Shown in pieces: positions 44,385 through 54,099 of a stretch of DNA of 64,000 nucleotides. Position 1 is the first letter of the stretch, and every line of letters begins with the position of its first letter. The position numbers were made by a program, and so were the translations under genes. A model generated the notes under the pieces. That model did not search any database. It had not been told where the DNA came from and was given only the letters and a program-made list of their open reading frames with translations. Origin of the DNA: Breznakia pachnodae (GTDB lineage: Bacteria; Bacillota_I; Bacilli_A; Erysipelotrichales; Erysipelotrichaceae); assembly GCF_030814225.1 (NCBI RefSeq), contig NZ_JAUSUR010000001.1, positions 682,001 to 746,000 of the forward strand, written 5' to 3'.

Positions 44385-45338
44385 CTATTTCTTCTTCTGC
44401 AAATATGCTACCAGCATTTCACAAACTCCATTTAATAGTCCTTCATCACTTGTAGTATCTTTTGAAGTCGATACATTTGGCACTGCCAACAGTTCCCCTT
44501 CACGATTACCACTTGTAATCATCATTGCTTTTGGTAATCCTTCAATTACCGTATTGTTCTTTCCTTCTTCTCCAATATGCTTTGTCTTCAGTGTTGTTTC
44601 ACCTTTGTATACTTTTCCTAAGTCTTTCGCAATTGATTTACTGCTGCGATCACTCATCATTTGCAGCGTATCACCATTTCCTAAACAGAATAATGAAATT
44701 AACTGTAAGCTTGATTTATTTGCTTTTGTCAGATAATTCATGATTGCTGGATTGGCAACTCCACCTGCTGGTTTATTACCATCACTAAATATAAACATAA
44801 CTTCCTTACGTCTGTTTGCAGGAAGTGCATTGGCAATATCCAAAGCCATCACAATTGCATTTGTATTGTTTACACGATTCTTTTTATTCCCAAACCCACG
44901 AAATACAAATATTAACATAAATCCAAGTAATACAAAGAATACTGGATATAAATACGTCATCACTTTTGCTGGTACCATTCCTGGCAGCAGATATGTAAAT
45001 ACCAATAATAATCCATAAGCAATAAACATTGGTATATAAGTAGGCACAAACATCTTCTTCATCTGATGAAATCCATCCTGTGGGAATGAACGATAGTTTG
45101 GCCACATAATTTTTGCTGGTGTATTATAAGGAATCACAAACGTTGTTTTTGCCTGTTTTGGACTTCCTATATATATATGTCTCGCTTTGGAAAATTTCAC
45201 TCGTTCTTCTTGTAAGTCTGAAGTGTATCCTAGCTTTCCAAAATCTTCACTTATAGCATTGTAAAAAGCCATCTTTTCTTTTTTAGAAAACCTTTTTCCA
45301 AATTTATTTAAATACAGTTCTTTATAATTTTCCATCAT
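44385..45338 (-). CDS. Membrane protein with an M28-like domain that appears degenerate; function unknown
   Basis: The 317-residue protein has about 85 N-terminal cytoplasmic residues, two membrane helices (around 95-115 and 125-145), and a C-terminal domain. That domain recalls M28 aminopeptidases: NNTNAIVMALDIANALP followed by KEVMFIFSDGNKPAGG mimics the family's ND-x-SG-x-A and FVFFDGEE-x-G-x-x-GS blocks. The usual metal ligands (Asp of the first block, Glu-Glu of the second) are missing, so it is probably not an active peptidase. It sits directly before cls. Its role may be structural or regulatory in lipid metabolism; this is inference. Confidence 0.75.
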   Translation of the reverse strand: MMENYKELYLNKFGKRFSKKEKMAFYNAISEDFGKLGYTSDLQEERVKFSKARHIYIGSPKQAKTTFVIPYNTPAKIMWPNYRSFPQDGFHQMKKMFVPTYIPMFIAYGLLLVFTYLLPGMVPAKVMTYLYPVFFVLLGFMLIFVFRGFGNKKNRVNNTNAIVMALDIANALPANRRKEVMFIFSDGNKPAGGVANPAIMNYLTKANKSSLQLISLFCLGNGDTLQMMSDRSSKSIAKDLGKVYKGETTLKTKHIGEEGKNNTVIEGLPKAMMITSGNREGELLAVPNVSTSKDTTSDEGLLNGVCEMLVAYLQKKK

Positions 45339-45453
45339 CTAATACCTCAATAGTATCTATTATACATTAAATCAGAGATAAATTAATAAAAACATTAAAA
45401 ATGTAAGAAATATGATAATTATTTACATTTGATGAAATTTGTTACATTTAGTA

Positions 45454-45482
45454 TTGACATTTTGTTTCACAACCTTTATGAT
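45454..45482 (+). promoter_or_regulatory. Promoter of the arginine operon
   Basis: TTGACA (45454-45459), 17 bases and TATGAT (45477-45482), placed just before the T-box leader. The stretch 45339-45453 is AT-rich divergent spacer with nothing else recognised. Confidence 0.8.
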
Positions 45483-45488
45483 ATATCC

Positions 45489-45721
45489 AATACAAAAAAT
45501 GTTGACTAGGAGAGTACATATAATAAATGTATTAAGCGAGATAACGGTTGGTGAAAGGTTATCATACTATATTATATGGAAACGCACCTACGAGTGTCTG
45601 TGGGAAATAAGTATCACAGATCGCATCATCTAGCGTTATAGATAAGTGGCCTTAGGGCAACTAGAGTGGTACCACGTAAAGGATTCGGCGTCTCTGGAAT
45701 ATTTCCAGATGCGCCTTTTTT
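45489..45721 (+). promoter_or_regulatory. T-box riboswitch with an arginine (CGC) specifier
   Basis: Stem I carries GATAACGGTTGGTGAAAGG and its closing strand. Helix CATATAAT/ATTATATG and basal TAGG/CCTA bound the specifier loop, whose right side reads GAAACGCA. The codon next to the conserved A is CGC (45583-45585), arginine. The bulge is AGAGTGGTACCACG (45663-45676), with variable base U to pair with an A73 discriminator. The terminator GGCG..TCTGGAA/TTCCAGA..GCGCC (45687-45715) runs into T's. Uncharged tRNA-Arg should switch on arginine synthesis. Confidence 0.92.
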
Positions 45722-45771
45722 ATATACTGGCGTCAACAATTGTATACCTAATAAACTAAAGGAGAAGAAAC

Positions 45772-46989
45772 ATGAAAAAGGAAATTAAAAAAATTGTATT
45801 AGCTTACTCAGGAGGTTTGGATACCTCAGTTATGATTACATGGTTAAAAGAAAACTACAACAACCCAGAAATTATTGCGGTTTCAGGAGATGTTGGACAA
45901 GCAGATGAATTAGATGGATTAGAAGAAAAAGCACTAAACACTGGTGCCAGCAAATTCTATGCACTTGATTTAAAAGATGAGTTTGTTGAAGACTATATCT
46001 TCCCTTGTCTAAAAGCCAATGCTGTTTATGAAAACGTTTATTTATTAGGTACTGCATTTGCACGACCAATCATTGGAAAAGGACTTGTAGACATTGCATT
46101 AAAAGAAGGAGCAGATGCTATTTGTCATGGATGTACTGGTAAAGGAAATGACCAAGTACGTTTCGAACTTGCTATAAAAGCTTTTGCACCAGAGATGCAG
46201 ATTATTGCACCATGGCGTACATGGGAATTAAAATCTAGAGAAGATGAAATTGAATATGCAGAAAAACATAACATTCCATTAAAGATTAATAGAGAAACAA
46301 ACTATTCAAAAGATAAAAATATCTGGCATTTATCACATGAAGGATTGGATTTAGAAGATCCGATGAATGAACCAAAATATGATGATATCTTAGAAATGGG
46401 AGTTACTCCGGAAAAAGCACCAGATGTTCCTACTTATATTACCCTTGAATTTGAAAAAGGAATTCCTGTTGCATTGGATGGTAAAAAGATGAAAGGTCAG
46501 GAACTGTTGTTAGCACTAAACAAAGTTGGTGGTGAAAACGGAATTGGTATCATCGATATGGTAGAAAACAGATTAGTAGGAATGAAATCTAGAGGAGTTT
46601 ATGAAACACCTGGTGGAACGATTCTATATAAAGCACATGAATTATTAGAAAGTATTACCTTAGATAAGGAAACGCAACACTTCAAACAACATGTAGCAAT
46701 TAAGTTTGGTGAAATCTTATACAACGGTTTATGGTTCACTCCATTAAGAGAATCATTAAGTGCATTTGTAGATAAAACTAGTGAAACAGTAAACGGAAGT
46801 GTGAAACTGAAATTATACAAAGGAACAATCTCAAGTGCAGGTATCTCTAGTCCAGATACATTATACTCTGAACAAATTGCTAGCTTTGGCGAAGATGATT
46901 CATATGATCAAAATGATTCAGCTGGATTCATCAATTTGTTTGGTCTTCCAATCAAAGTAAAAGCAATGTCAGATGCAAAAAAGAAATAG
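45772..46989 (+). CDS. argG: Argininosuccinate synthase
   Basis: The 405-residue protein has the ATP loop [10 protein letters not shown] and the family blocks [13 protein letters not shown] and [19 protein letters not shown]. It joins citrulline and aspartate using ATP. It is the first gene after the arginine T-box and starts behind AAAGGAG. Placing argG and argH before argCJBDF is a common Firmicutes order. Confidence 0.98.
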   Translation: MKKEIKKIVLAYSGGLDTSVMITWLKENYNNPEIIAVSGDVGQADELDGLEEKALNTGASKFYALDLKDEFVEDYIFPCLKANAVYENVYLLGTAFARPIIGKGLVDIALKEGADAICHGCTGKGNDQVRFELAIKAFAPEMQIIAPWRTWELKSREDEIEYAEKHNIPLKINRETNYSKDKNIWHLSHEGLDLEDPMNEPKYDDILEMGVTPEKAPDVPTYITLEFEKGIPVALDGKKMKGQELLLALNKVGGENGIGIIDMVENRLVGMKSRGVYETPGGTILYKAHELLESITLDKETQHFKQHVAIKFGEILYNGLWFTPLRESLSAFVDKTSETVNGSVKLKLYKGTISSAGISSPDTLYSEQIASFGEDDSYDQNDSAGFINLFGLPIKVKAMSDAKKK

Positions 46990-46990
46990 C

Positions 46991-47419
46991 ATGATTCGCT
47001 TATTAAGAATCGATGATTATTCTCAAGTATATAAATTATGGACACAGATAGATGGTATGGGGATGCGTTCACTAGATGATTCCAAAGAAGGAATTGAAAA
47101 GTTTCTAAAACGTAACCCTACCACAAACTTTGTGGCTATAGAAGATAACCAGATTGTTGGTATTATCTTATGTGGTCATGATGGACGTAGAGCATACATC
47201 TATCATACTGCAGTTAAAGTAGACTATCGTAAGCAAGGAATTGCAAATCTATTAGTAGAACATGTGAAAGATAGTTTATTAAAAGAAGGAATCAATAAAG
47301 TTGCCTTGGTTGCATTCAAAAGTAATCAATTAGGTAATGACTTCTGGCAATCTGTTGGATTCACAAAGCGCGATGATTTATATTATCGAAATTTATCACT
47401 TAACTCAAATAACAAGTAG
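46991..47419 (+). CDS. GNAT acetyltransferase inside the arginine operon (YpeA-like)
   Basis: 142 residues from the ATG at 46991, one base after the argG stop. An upstream in-frame start would overlap argG. It has a single GNAT fold with the acetyl-CoA loop VDYRKQGIANLLVEHV and a C-terminal FWQSVGFTKRDD. It resembles the YpeA/RimI group: a DDY-type N-terminus and WTQIDG, with a GHDGRRAYIYH block. Lying between argG and argH under the arginine T-box, it may supply N-acetylglutamate or help prime the ArgJ cycle, as GNAT domains fused to ArgH do in some bacteria. That function is inference. Confidence 0.85.
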   Translation: MIRLLRIDDYSQVYKLWTQIDGMGMRSLDDSKEGIEKFLKRNPTTNFVAIEDNQIVGIILCGHDGRRAYIYHTAVKVDYRKQGIANLLVEHVKDSLLKEGINKVALVAFKSNQLGNDFWQSVGFTKRDDLYYRNLSLNSNNK

Positions 47420-47433
47420 AAAAGGAGCACACT

Positions 47434-48798
47434 ATGAAATTATGGGGAGCAAGATTCACAAAAGAAAGTAATCAGAAACTAAATGACTTCAATTCTTCTA
47501 TTGGTGTTGATTCACTAATGTACAAAGAAGATATCCAAGGTAGTATTGCTCATGCAACAATGCTTGGTAAACAAAATATTATTCCTATCACGGATTCAAA
47601 TTTGATTATTCAGACGTTAAAAGAAATTGAGAAGGATATAGATAACCAGCAACTGGAAATTGATCCAACTGCTGAAGATATCCATATGTTTATTGAACAG
47701 GAACTGACAAGCAGAATTGGAGATGCTGGTAAGAAGTTACATACAGCAAGAAGCCGTAATGATCAGGTTGCTTTGGACTTTCGTCTATATACAATAAAAA
47801 AAGGAAATGAACTCGTCGAGTTACTAAACACTTTTATTGTTGTACTTTGTAAGAAAGCAGAAGACAACACGGAAACAATTATGCCAGGGTATACCCACTT
47901 ACAAAGAGCACAACCAATTACCTTTGCTCATCATTTGATGGCATATGTGGAGATGTTCAAAAGAGATATTGACAGAATCTCACAAAGTATTGAGCGTACC
48001 AAAGTATCACCACTTGGTTGTGGTGCTCTTGCAACTACTACCTATCCAATTGATCGTGAACTAACAAAAGAATTGTTAGGTTTCAATTCTATAGCTCTTA
48101 ACAGTTTGGATGGAGTTAGTGATCGTGATTTTGCAATTGAGTTAGCGAGTGATATTTCTATCACCATGATGCACTTATCAAGACTAAGTGAAGAAATTGT
48201 TCTTTGGAGTTCATGGGAATTCAAATTTATCGAATTGGATGATGCCTTTGCGACTGGTTCAAGTATTATGCCGCAAAAGAAGAATCCTGATATCTGTGAA
48301 CTGATCAGAGGAAAAACTGGTAGAACATATGGTAACCTAAATAACTTACTCGTTATGATGAAAGGATTATCACTTGCATATAATAAGGATATGCAGGAAG
48401 ACAAAGAAGCATTGTTTGATAGCATTGAAACTTTAATTGTATGTTTGGAAACCATCACTCCAATGATGGAAACATGTACAGTAATCAAAGAGAACATGCG
48501 TAATGCAGCAGCCAAAGGATTTATCAATGCTACTGACTGTGCTGATTACCTTACGAAAAAAGGTATGCCATTCCGTGATGCTTATCAGGTAATTGGAAAA
48601 TTAGTAAATGATGCAATTGAAAATGACAAAGTATTAGAAACATTAACGCTTGAGGAATACAAGCAAGCAAGTGATTTATTTGAAGAAGATATTTATGAAG
48701 CAATCTCATTAGAGACTTGCGTAAATAACCGTAATGTTGTTGGTGGACCTGCTCCATCAGTTGTAAAAGAACATATCAAAACTGTATTAGGTAAATGA
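47434..48798 (+). CDS. argH: Argininosuccinate lyase
   Basis: The 454-residue protein has the fumarase/lyase superfamily signature GSSIMPQKKNPD, a HTARSRNDQVALD block and YTHLQRAQPITFAHH. It releases fumarate from argininosuccinate to give arginine. No GNAT domain is fused at its C-terminus; a separate GNAT is encoded just upstream. Confidence 0.98.
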   Translation: MKLWGARFTKESNQKLNDFNSSIGVDSLMYKEDIQGSIAHATMLGKQNIIPITDSNLIIQTLKEIEKDIDNQQLEIDPTAEDIHMFIEQELTSRIGDAGKKLHTARSRNDQVALDFRLYTIKKGNELVELLNTFIVVLCKKAEDNTETIMPGYTHLQRAQPITFAHHLMAYVEMFKRDIDRISQSIERTKVSPLGCGALATTTYPIDRELTKELLGFNSIALNSLDGVSDRDFAIELASDISITMMHLSRLSEEIVLWSSWEFKFIELDDAFATGSSIMPQKKNPDICELIRGKTGRTYGNLNNLLVMMKGLSLAYNKDMQEDKEALFDSIETLIVCLETITPMMETCTVIKENMRNAAAKGFINATDCADYLTKKGMPFRDAYQVIGKLVNDAIENDKVLETLTLEEYKQASDLFEEDIYEAISLETCVNNRNVVGGPAPSVVKEHIKTVLGK

Positions 48799-48811
48799 AA
48801 GGAGTAAACAT

Positions 48812-49852
48812 ATGGAAAAAATAAAAGTTGGAGTAATTGGTGCCAGTGGTTATGCTGGAGCTGAACTTGTCCGTTTACTGCTTTCCCATCCAAACGTAGA
48901 AATCGGTGGTATCTATTCAAGAAGTTATACAGGAAAACCAATCAGTGATTTGTATCCAGGTTTTCAAAACGTTTCTTATTTAGTATTCGATGATGAAGAT
49001 AGTGTTATTCATAATAGTGATGTCATATTTGCATCATTACCTCATGGAATTAGTGAGAAGTATGCTAAAAAATGTTTTGATGCAAATAAAAAGTTTATTG
49101 ATGTTGGTGCAGACTTTCGTTTATACGATGAAGAAGATTATAAAGAATGGTATAACCTTCCTTATAATGAAAAGGAACTTCATAAAGAAAGTGTATATGG
49201 ATTATCAGAAATATATAAGGATAAGATCAAAGATGCATCAATTATTGGTAACCCTGGTTGTTATCCAACATCTGTTGCACTTGCAATGTATCCAATTCTA
49301 GCCAACACATTACAAAGTGATGATCATATCATTATTGATGCAAAATCAGGCGTCACTGGTGCTGGTAAAGAATTAAGTGAAGGAACTCACTTTCCTACGA
49401 TTAACGAAGGATTTCATCCTTATAAAGTAGCACAGCATCGTCATACACCAGAAATTGAACAAAGCTTAAGTGATTTTGCTAAGAAAGATATTACAGTTAC
49501 CTTTGTTCCTCATTTACTACCAGTAAATCGTGGAATTATATCAACAATCTATTGTAAGGTAAATCCTGAAATTACATTAGAAGCGATTCATAAATTGTAT
49601 TGTGATACATATATTGATCATAAATTTGTACGTGTCTTACCACTTGAAAAAGTGAGTGACTTAAAATATGTCACCTATAGTAATTACTGTGATATTTCAC
49701 TTCATCTTGATAAACGTACCAATACACTTATCGTTGTAAGTGCAATTGATAATATGGTAAAAGGTGCCGCAGGGCAAGCAATCCAAAACATGAATATCAT
49801 GTATGGATTTGAAGAAGATGCTGGATTAAATTATATTCCACCATCATTCTAG
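48812..49852 (+). CDS. argC: N-acetyl-gamma-glutamyl-phosphate reductase
   Basis: The 346-residue protein has a Rossmann N-terminus (VGVIGASGYAGAELVRLL) and the catalytic Cys in GNPGCYPTS, with HTPEIEQ for substrate binding. It reduces N-acetylglutamyl phosphate to the semialdehyde with NADPH. It starts behind AAAGGAG, 13 bases after argH. Confidence 0.98.
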   Translation: MEKIKVGVIGASGYAGAELVRLLLSHPNVEIGGIYSRSYTGKPISDLYPGFQNVSYLVFDDEDSVIHNSDVIFASLPHGISEKYAKKCFDANKKFIDVGADFRLYDEEDYKEWYNLPYNEKELHKESVYGLSEIYKDKIKDASIIGNPGCYPTSVALAMYPILANTLQSDDHIIIDAKSGVTGAGKELSEGTHFPTINEGFHPYKVAQHRHTPEIEQSLSDFAKKDITVTFVPHLLPVNRGIISTIYCKVNPEITLEAIHKLYCDTYIDHKFVRVLPLEKVSDLKYVTYSNYCDISLHLDKRTNTLIVVSAIDNMVKGAAGQAIQNMNIMYGFEEDAGLNYIPPSF

Positions 49853-49864
49853 AGAGGATAGAAA

Positions 49865-51082
49865 ATGGAAAACATAAATAAAATAGGGATATGTGCACCA
49901 AAAGGTTTCTATGCCAATGGATTGCACTGTGGTATCCGTAAAAACAAAAGCAAAAAAGATTTATCACTAATCTACAGTGATGTAATGTGTACAGCAGCAA
50001 GCTGCTATACCCAAAATAAAGTAAAGGGTGCGCCAATCTACGTTACTAAGGAACACTTAGAAGATCATAAAGCTCAGGCAATTATTATCAATAGTGGGAA
50101 TGCCAATACATGCAATGACAATGGAATAGAAATCGCCAATCAGATGTGTGAACTTAGTGCAACTGCATTAAAACTGAAACCTGAAGATATAATTGTTGCC
50201 AGTACCGGAGTAATTGGTGAAAAACTAGATATTACACCCATTCAAAATCATATTGGTGAATTAGTTCAAGGCTTGAATGATAACAATTCTCTGGCTGCTT
50301 GCGAAGGAATTATGACAACCGATACAATAGCAAAGCAATTTGATACTGCTTTTGAAATCGATGGTCACACTTGTCACATTGGTGCAATTGCTAAAGGGAG
50401 TGGAATGATTCACCCCAATATGGCTACCATGCTTGCCTTTGTAACAAGTGATGTTGCAATCAGTGAAGACATGTTAATCGAAGTACTGCATGAAGTATGT
50501 AATGATACCTTCAATATGGTAACCATTGATGGAGATACCTCTACAAACGATATGCTAAGTATCCTTTGTAATGGCAAAGCTGGTAATCCTGAAATTAGAG
50601 AAAAGAATGAAAACTATGCAATTTTCAAAAATGCATTATTCAAAATATGTAAAGATTTATCGAAAGCAATCGCCAAAGATGGTGAAGGTGCTACCAAACT
50701 CTTAACATGTGCTGTTGTGCATGCAAAGAGTGATAAAGATGCAAAAGCAATTGCCAAGAGTGTTATTGCCAGTTCCCTTGTAAAGAGCGCCATGTTTGGT
50801 TGTGATGCCAACTGGGGCAGAATCTTATGTGCAATTGGATACAGTGATGCACAATATGATGAAACAACCATTGATGTTTCTTTTGAAAGTAATGCAGGAA
50901 GTATTGCAGTATGCAAAAACTCACAAGGATTACAGGTAGATGAAGAGAAAGCATTAGAAATATTAAAAGCCGATGAAATCATTATTCATGTTGATATGAA
51001 TAATGGTGAAGAATCTGCAGAAAGCTGGGGCTGTGATCTTACTTATGATTATGTAAAGATCAATGGCGAATACCGGACATAG
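49865..51082 (+). CDS. argJ: Glutamate N-acetyltransferase (ornithine acetyltransferase)
   Basis: The 405-residue protein is a self-cleaving ArgJ. The nucleophile Thr is in HPNMATMLAF, where the chain splits into alpha and beta subunits, and KGSGMIHP precedes it. It moves acetyl from acetylornithine to glutamate and recycles the blocking group. Some ArgJ proteins also use acetyl-CoA to prime the cycle; sequence alone does not decide this. No argA or argE is in the window. Confidence 0.97.
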   Translation: MENINKIGICAPKGFYANGLHCGIRKNKSKKDLSLIYSDVMCTAASCYTQNKVKGAPIYVTKEHLEDHKAQAIIINSGNANTCNDNGIEIANQMCELSATALKLKPEDIIVASTGVIGEKLDITPIQNHIGELVQGLNDNNSLAACEGIMTTDTIAKQFDTAFEIDGHTCHIGAIAKGSGMIHPNMATMLAFVTSDVAISEDMLIEVLHEVCNDTFNMVTIDGDTSTNDMLSILCNGKAGNPEIREKNENYAIFKNALFKICKDLSKAIAKDGEGATKLLTCAVVHAKSDKDAKAIAKSVIASSLVKSAMFGCDANWGRILCAIGYSDAQYDETTIDVSFESNAGSIAVCKNSQGLQVDEEKALEILKADEIIIHVDMNNGEESAESWGCDLTYDYVKINGEYRT

Positions 51083-51093
51083 GGAGAATGAAC

Positions 51094-51966
51094 ATGATGA
51101 AAGATGCAATCAAGGAAGCAGAGATATTATCTCAAGCCCTTCCTTATATACAAAAGTACAGTCACAAAATCATTGTTGTAAAGTATGGTGGCAATGCCAT
51201 GAAGAATGAAGAACTAAAACACAATGTAATGACCGATATTGTTTTATTATCAGAAATTGGTATTAAAGTAGTGTTAGTTCATGGTGGTGGTCCATCTATC
51301 AACGCAATGTTGGATAAAGTTGGAATCAAACCAAAGTTTATCAATGGGTTGCGTTACACTGATAAAGAAACGATGGATGTGGTGCAAATGGTATTGGCTG
51401 GTCAAACCAATAAAGAACTAGTATCCATCTTAAATGGTAAAGGTGCCAAAGCCGTTGGTGTATGTGGAAGTGATGCCAGTTTAATTGTTGCGAAGAAGTA
51501 CGAAAGTGAAGATGACTTAGGATACGTTGGTCAAGTAGACCAAATTAATCCTTCCCTTATTTATGACTTATTAGATCAGCATTATATACCAGTTATTGCA
51601 TCAGTAGGATGTGATAGTGAAGGTAATGCATATAATATTAATGCTGATATTGCAGCATCTTCAATTGCTCAAGAATTAGGTGCCGAAAACATGGTATTGG
51701 TTAGTGATGTTCCTGGAATCTTAAAGGATCCAAAAGATGAAACAAGTTTATATTCAAATATTTCCAGTGATCAGATTGACGAATTGATCGAAAGCGATTA
51801 TATTAGTGGTGGGATGATTCCTAAAGTAAACTGTATTAAAACAGCTTTAGCTGGAGGTGTGAAGAAGTCTTGTATCATTGATGGAAGAATACCACATTCC
51901 CTATTAATTGAGATTCTTTCAAAGCAAGGAATAGGAACGCTCTTCACCAGGAAGGAAACACTATGA
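51094..51966 (+). CDS. argB: Acetylglutamate kinase, arginine-sensitive type
   Basis: 290 residues from the ATG at 51094, seven bases after GGGAG; the ATG at 51088 is too close to that site. It has VVKYGGNAMK, VHGGGPSINAML and a C-terminal DGRIPHSLL block. The N-terminal helix (AEILSQALPYIQKYS) is the mark of hexameric kinases inhibited by arginine, so feedback control is likely in addition to the T-box. It phosphorylates N-acetylglutamate. Its stop overlaps argD by four bases. Confidence 0.97.
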   Translation: MMKDAIKEAEILSQALPYIQKYSHKIIVVKYGGNAMKNEELKHNVMTDIVLLSEIGIKVVLVHGGGPSINAMLDKVGIKPKFINGLRYTDKETMDVVQMVLAGQTNKELVSILNGKGAKAVGVCGSDASLIVAKKYESEDDLGYVGQVDQINPSLIYDLLDQHYIPVIASVGCDSEGNAYNINADIAASSIAQELGAENMVLVSDVPGILKDPKDETSLYSNISSDQIDELIESDYISGGMIPKVNCIKTALAGGVKKSCIIDGRIPHSLLIEILSKQGIGTLFTRKETL

Positions 51967-53147
51967 ACAATACAATTAAAATGAAAGATGCGCTTTACAT
52001 TGCAAACACTTATAATCGTTATCCATTGTATGCAAAGTATGGAAACGGTTGTTTAATCATCGATGATGAAGGAAAAGAGTATATTGATTTCACTAGTGGA
52101 ATTGGGGTAACAGGACTGGGACACAGCTTTGAACCTTGGGTTGAAGCTACGACAAAACAATTAAAAGATTTAGAACACATATCAAATTTGTTCTACACAA
52201 AACCTGCAGTGGAAGTTGCAGAAAAGTTGTGTAAGAAAACCGATATGAAACGTGTCTTCTTTGCAAATTCAGGAGCAGAAGCAAATGAAGGCGCAATCAA
52301 AGTAGCACGTAAATATGCGTATGATCTTTATAGGGGAGATCGCAGTGAGATTATTACGTTAAAGAATTCATTTCATGGAAGAACGCTTGCAGCACTAACT
52401 GCTACAGGACAAGATAGCTTCCATCAAAACTTTGGACCTTTTGTAGATGGATTCCAATACGCTGAAGCAGATAACTTTGAAGACTTAAAGAATAAAATAT
52501 CAAATAAGACACTTGCCATTATGGTGGAAATTGTACAAGGTGAAGGTGGAGTTGTTCCTTTAGCCAAAACGTACTTGGATGCCATCCAAGATATTTGTGA
52601 TCATCAGGATATCTTACTTATCGTTGATGAAGTACAAACTGGGATAGGACGTTGTGGTTCCTTCTTTGCTTATATGCAATATGGATTACACCCTGATATC
52701 GTAACTTGTGCAAAAGGACTAGGAAATGGATTACCAATAGCGGCTATCCTATTAGGAGATAAATGTGCAGATACATTAGAGTTTGGTGATCATGGTACTA
52801 CGTATGGTGGTAATCCTGTTGCCTGTGCTGGTGCAAGTGTAGTAATGGATTATATGAATGACAAACTATACGCTCATGTAAACCAAATGGGAAACTTGTT
52901 AACAACAAAACTCTCAGCTATGAAATATGTAAAAGATGTAAGTGGACTAGGATTAATGTTAGGGATTGAAATTGATGAATCAATTAACCCAAGAGATGTT
53001 GTAATGGAGTGTATGGATAAAGGTATCTTAATCCTTACTGCTAAAAACAAATTACGTTTATTACCTCCACTTGTTATAAATGAAGAAGAAATAGAAAAAG
53101 GATTAAATGTATTAGAAGAAGTTCTAATAAAACTAGGAGATAATTAA
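51963..53147 (+). CDS. argD: Acetylornithine aminotransferase
   Basis: The 394-residue class III aminotransferase has DEVQTGIGRCGSFFAYMQ and the PLP Lys in TCAKGLGNGLPIA. It makes N-acetylornithine from the semialdehyde using glutamate. The ATGA overlap with argB and a one-base overlap with argF imply coupled translation. Confidence 0.97.
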   Translation: MNNTIKMKDALYIANTYNRYPLYAKYGNGCLIIDDEGKEYIDFTSGIGVTGLGHSFEPWVEATTKQLKDLEHISNLFYTKPAVEVAEKLCKKTDMKRVFFANSGAEANEGAIKVARKYAYDLYRGDRSEIITLKNSFHGRTLAALTATGQDSFHQNFGPFVDGFQYAEADNFEDLKNKISNKTLAIMVEIVQGEGGVVPLAKTYLDAIQDICDHQDILLIVDEVQTGIGRCGSFFAYMQYGLHPDIVTCAKGLGNGLPIAAILLGDKCADTLEFGDHGTTYGGNPVACAGASVVMDYMNDKLYAHVNQMGNLLTTKLSAMKYVKDVSGLGLMLGIEIDESINPRDVVMECMDKGILILTAKNKLRLLPPLVINEEEIEKGLNVLEEVLIKLGDN

Positions 53148-54052
53148 TGAAACATTTATTAAAGATGAGTGATCTTAGTAAGGAAGAACTATATGAACTT
53201 TTAGATTTAGCTGATCAGTTAAAAAAAGAAGTAAAAAATGGTGAGTTCAAACCTTACTTAAAAAATAAAACGCTTGGATTGATTTTTCAGAAATCAAGTA
53301 CAAGAACAAGAGTATCCTTTGAAGTAGGAATGCAACAGTTAGGAGGGTATCCCCTATTCTTAAATGCTAATGATATGCAAATTGGTAGAGGAGAACCAAT
53401 CAAAGATACAGCCCGTGTATTATCTAGATATCTAGATGGAATCATGATTCGTACTTATGGACAAGATGAAGTAGATGATTTTGCGAAATATGGAAGTATT
53501 CCTATTATTAATGGTCTTACAGAATATGCACATCCTTGTCAGATTTTAGCTGACCTAATGACCATCCGTGAAATCAAAGGAAAACTGGAAGGTTTAAAGA
53601 TGTGTTATATTGGTGACGGAAACAATATGGCGAATTCACTGATTGTTGGTGCACTAACTGCTGGTATGAGTATTAGTGTTGCCACTCCTAAGGGATATGA
53701 GCCTGCTGAGGACGTGATTAAAGAAGCAAGTAAGAATCCAGGATTCGAATTAGTTAATGACCCTGAGGTAGCTGCAAAGAACGCTGATGTAGTTGTGACT
53801 GATGTTTGGGCAAGTATGGGTGATGAAAGCCAGGCAGAAGAACGTATGAAAGTATTCCAAGGAACTTATCAGGTAAATGATAAGATTATGGAATTAGCAA
53901 ATACTAATGCAATGGTTCTACACTGTTTACCTGCACATCGTGAAGAAGAAATTACTGAAAAAGTATTTGAAGCACACGCAGATGAAATTTTTGAAGAAGC
54001 AGAAAATCGTTTACATGCTCAAAAGGCAGTATTGGTTAAATTATTAGGATAA
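53147..54052 (+). CDS. argF: Ornithine carbamoyltransferase
   Basis: The 301-residue protein has the carbamoyl-phosphate site STRTR at 51-55, HPCQILADLMT and the ornithine loop HCLPAHR. It makes citrulline. Length fits anabolic ArgF. It is the last gene of the operon, so all steps from N-acetylglutamate to arginine are present; carbamoyl-phosphate synthase is not in the window. Confidence 0.97.
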   Translation: MKHLLKMSDLSKEELYELLDLADQLKKEVKNGEFKPYLKNKTLGLIFQKSSTRTRVSFEVGMQQLGGYPLFLNANDMQIGRGEPIKDTARVLSRYLDGIMIRTYGQDEVDDFAKYGSIPIINGLTEYAHPCQILADLMTIREIKGKLEGLKMCYIGDGNNMANSLIVGALTAGMSISVATPKGYEPAEDVIKEASKNPGFELVNDPEVAAKNADVVVTDVWASMGDESQAEERMKVFQGTYQVNDKIMELANTNAMVLHCLPAHREEEITEKVFEAHADEIFEEAENRLHAQKAVLVKLLG

Positions 54053-54056
54053 ATGA

Positions 54057-54082
54057 AAAGATTGCTCGAAAGCAATCTTTTC
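54057..54082. terminator. Terminator after argF, usable from both strands
   Basis: AAAAGATTGCT and AGCAATCTTTT pair around a 4-base loop and have short T runs on both sides. It ends the arginine operon and the converging PRD gene. Confidence 0.83.
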
Positions 54083-54099
54083 TTATGGAAAAATTATTC

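Noticed and set aside
44385..45338. Calling the protein an active M28 aminopeptidase
   Set aside because: The expected metal-binding Asp and Glu residues are not present in the matching blocks.
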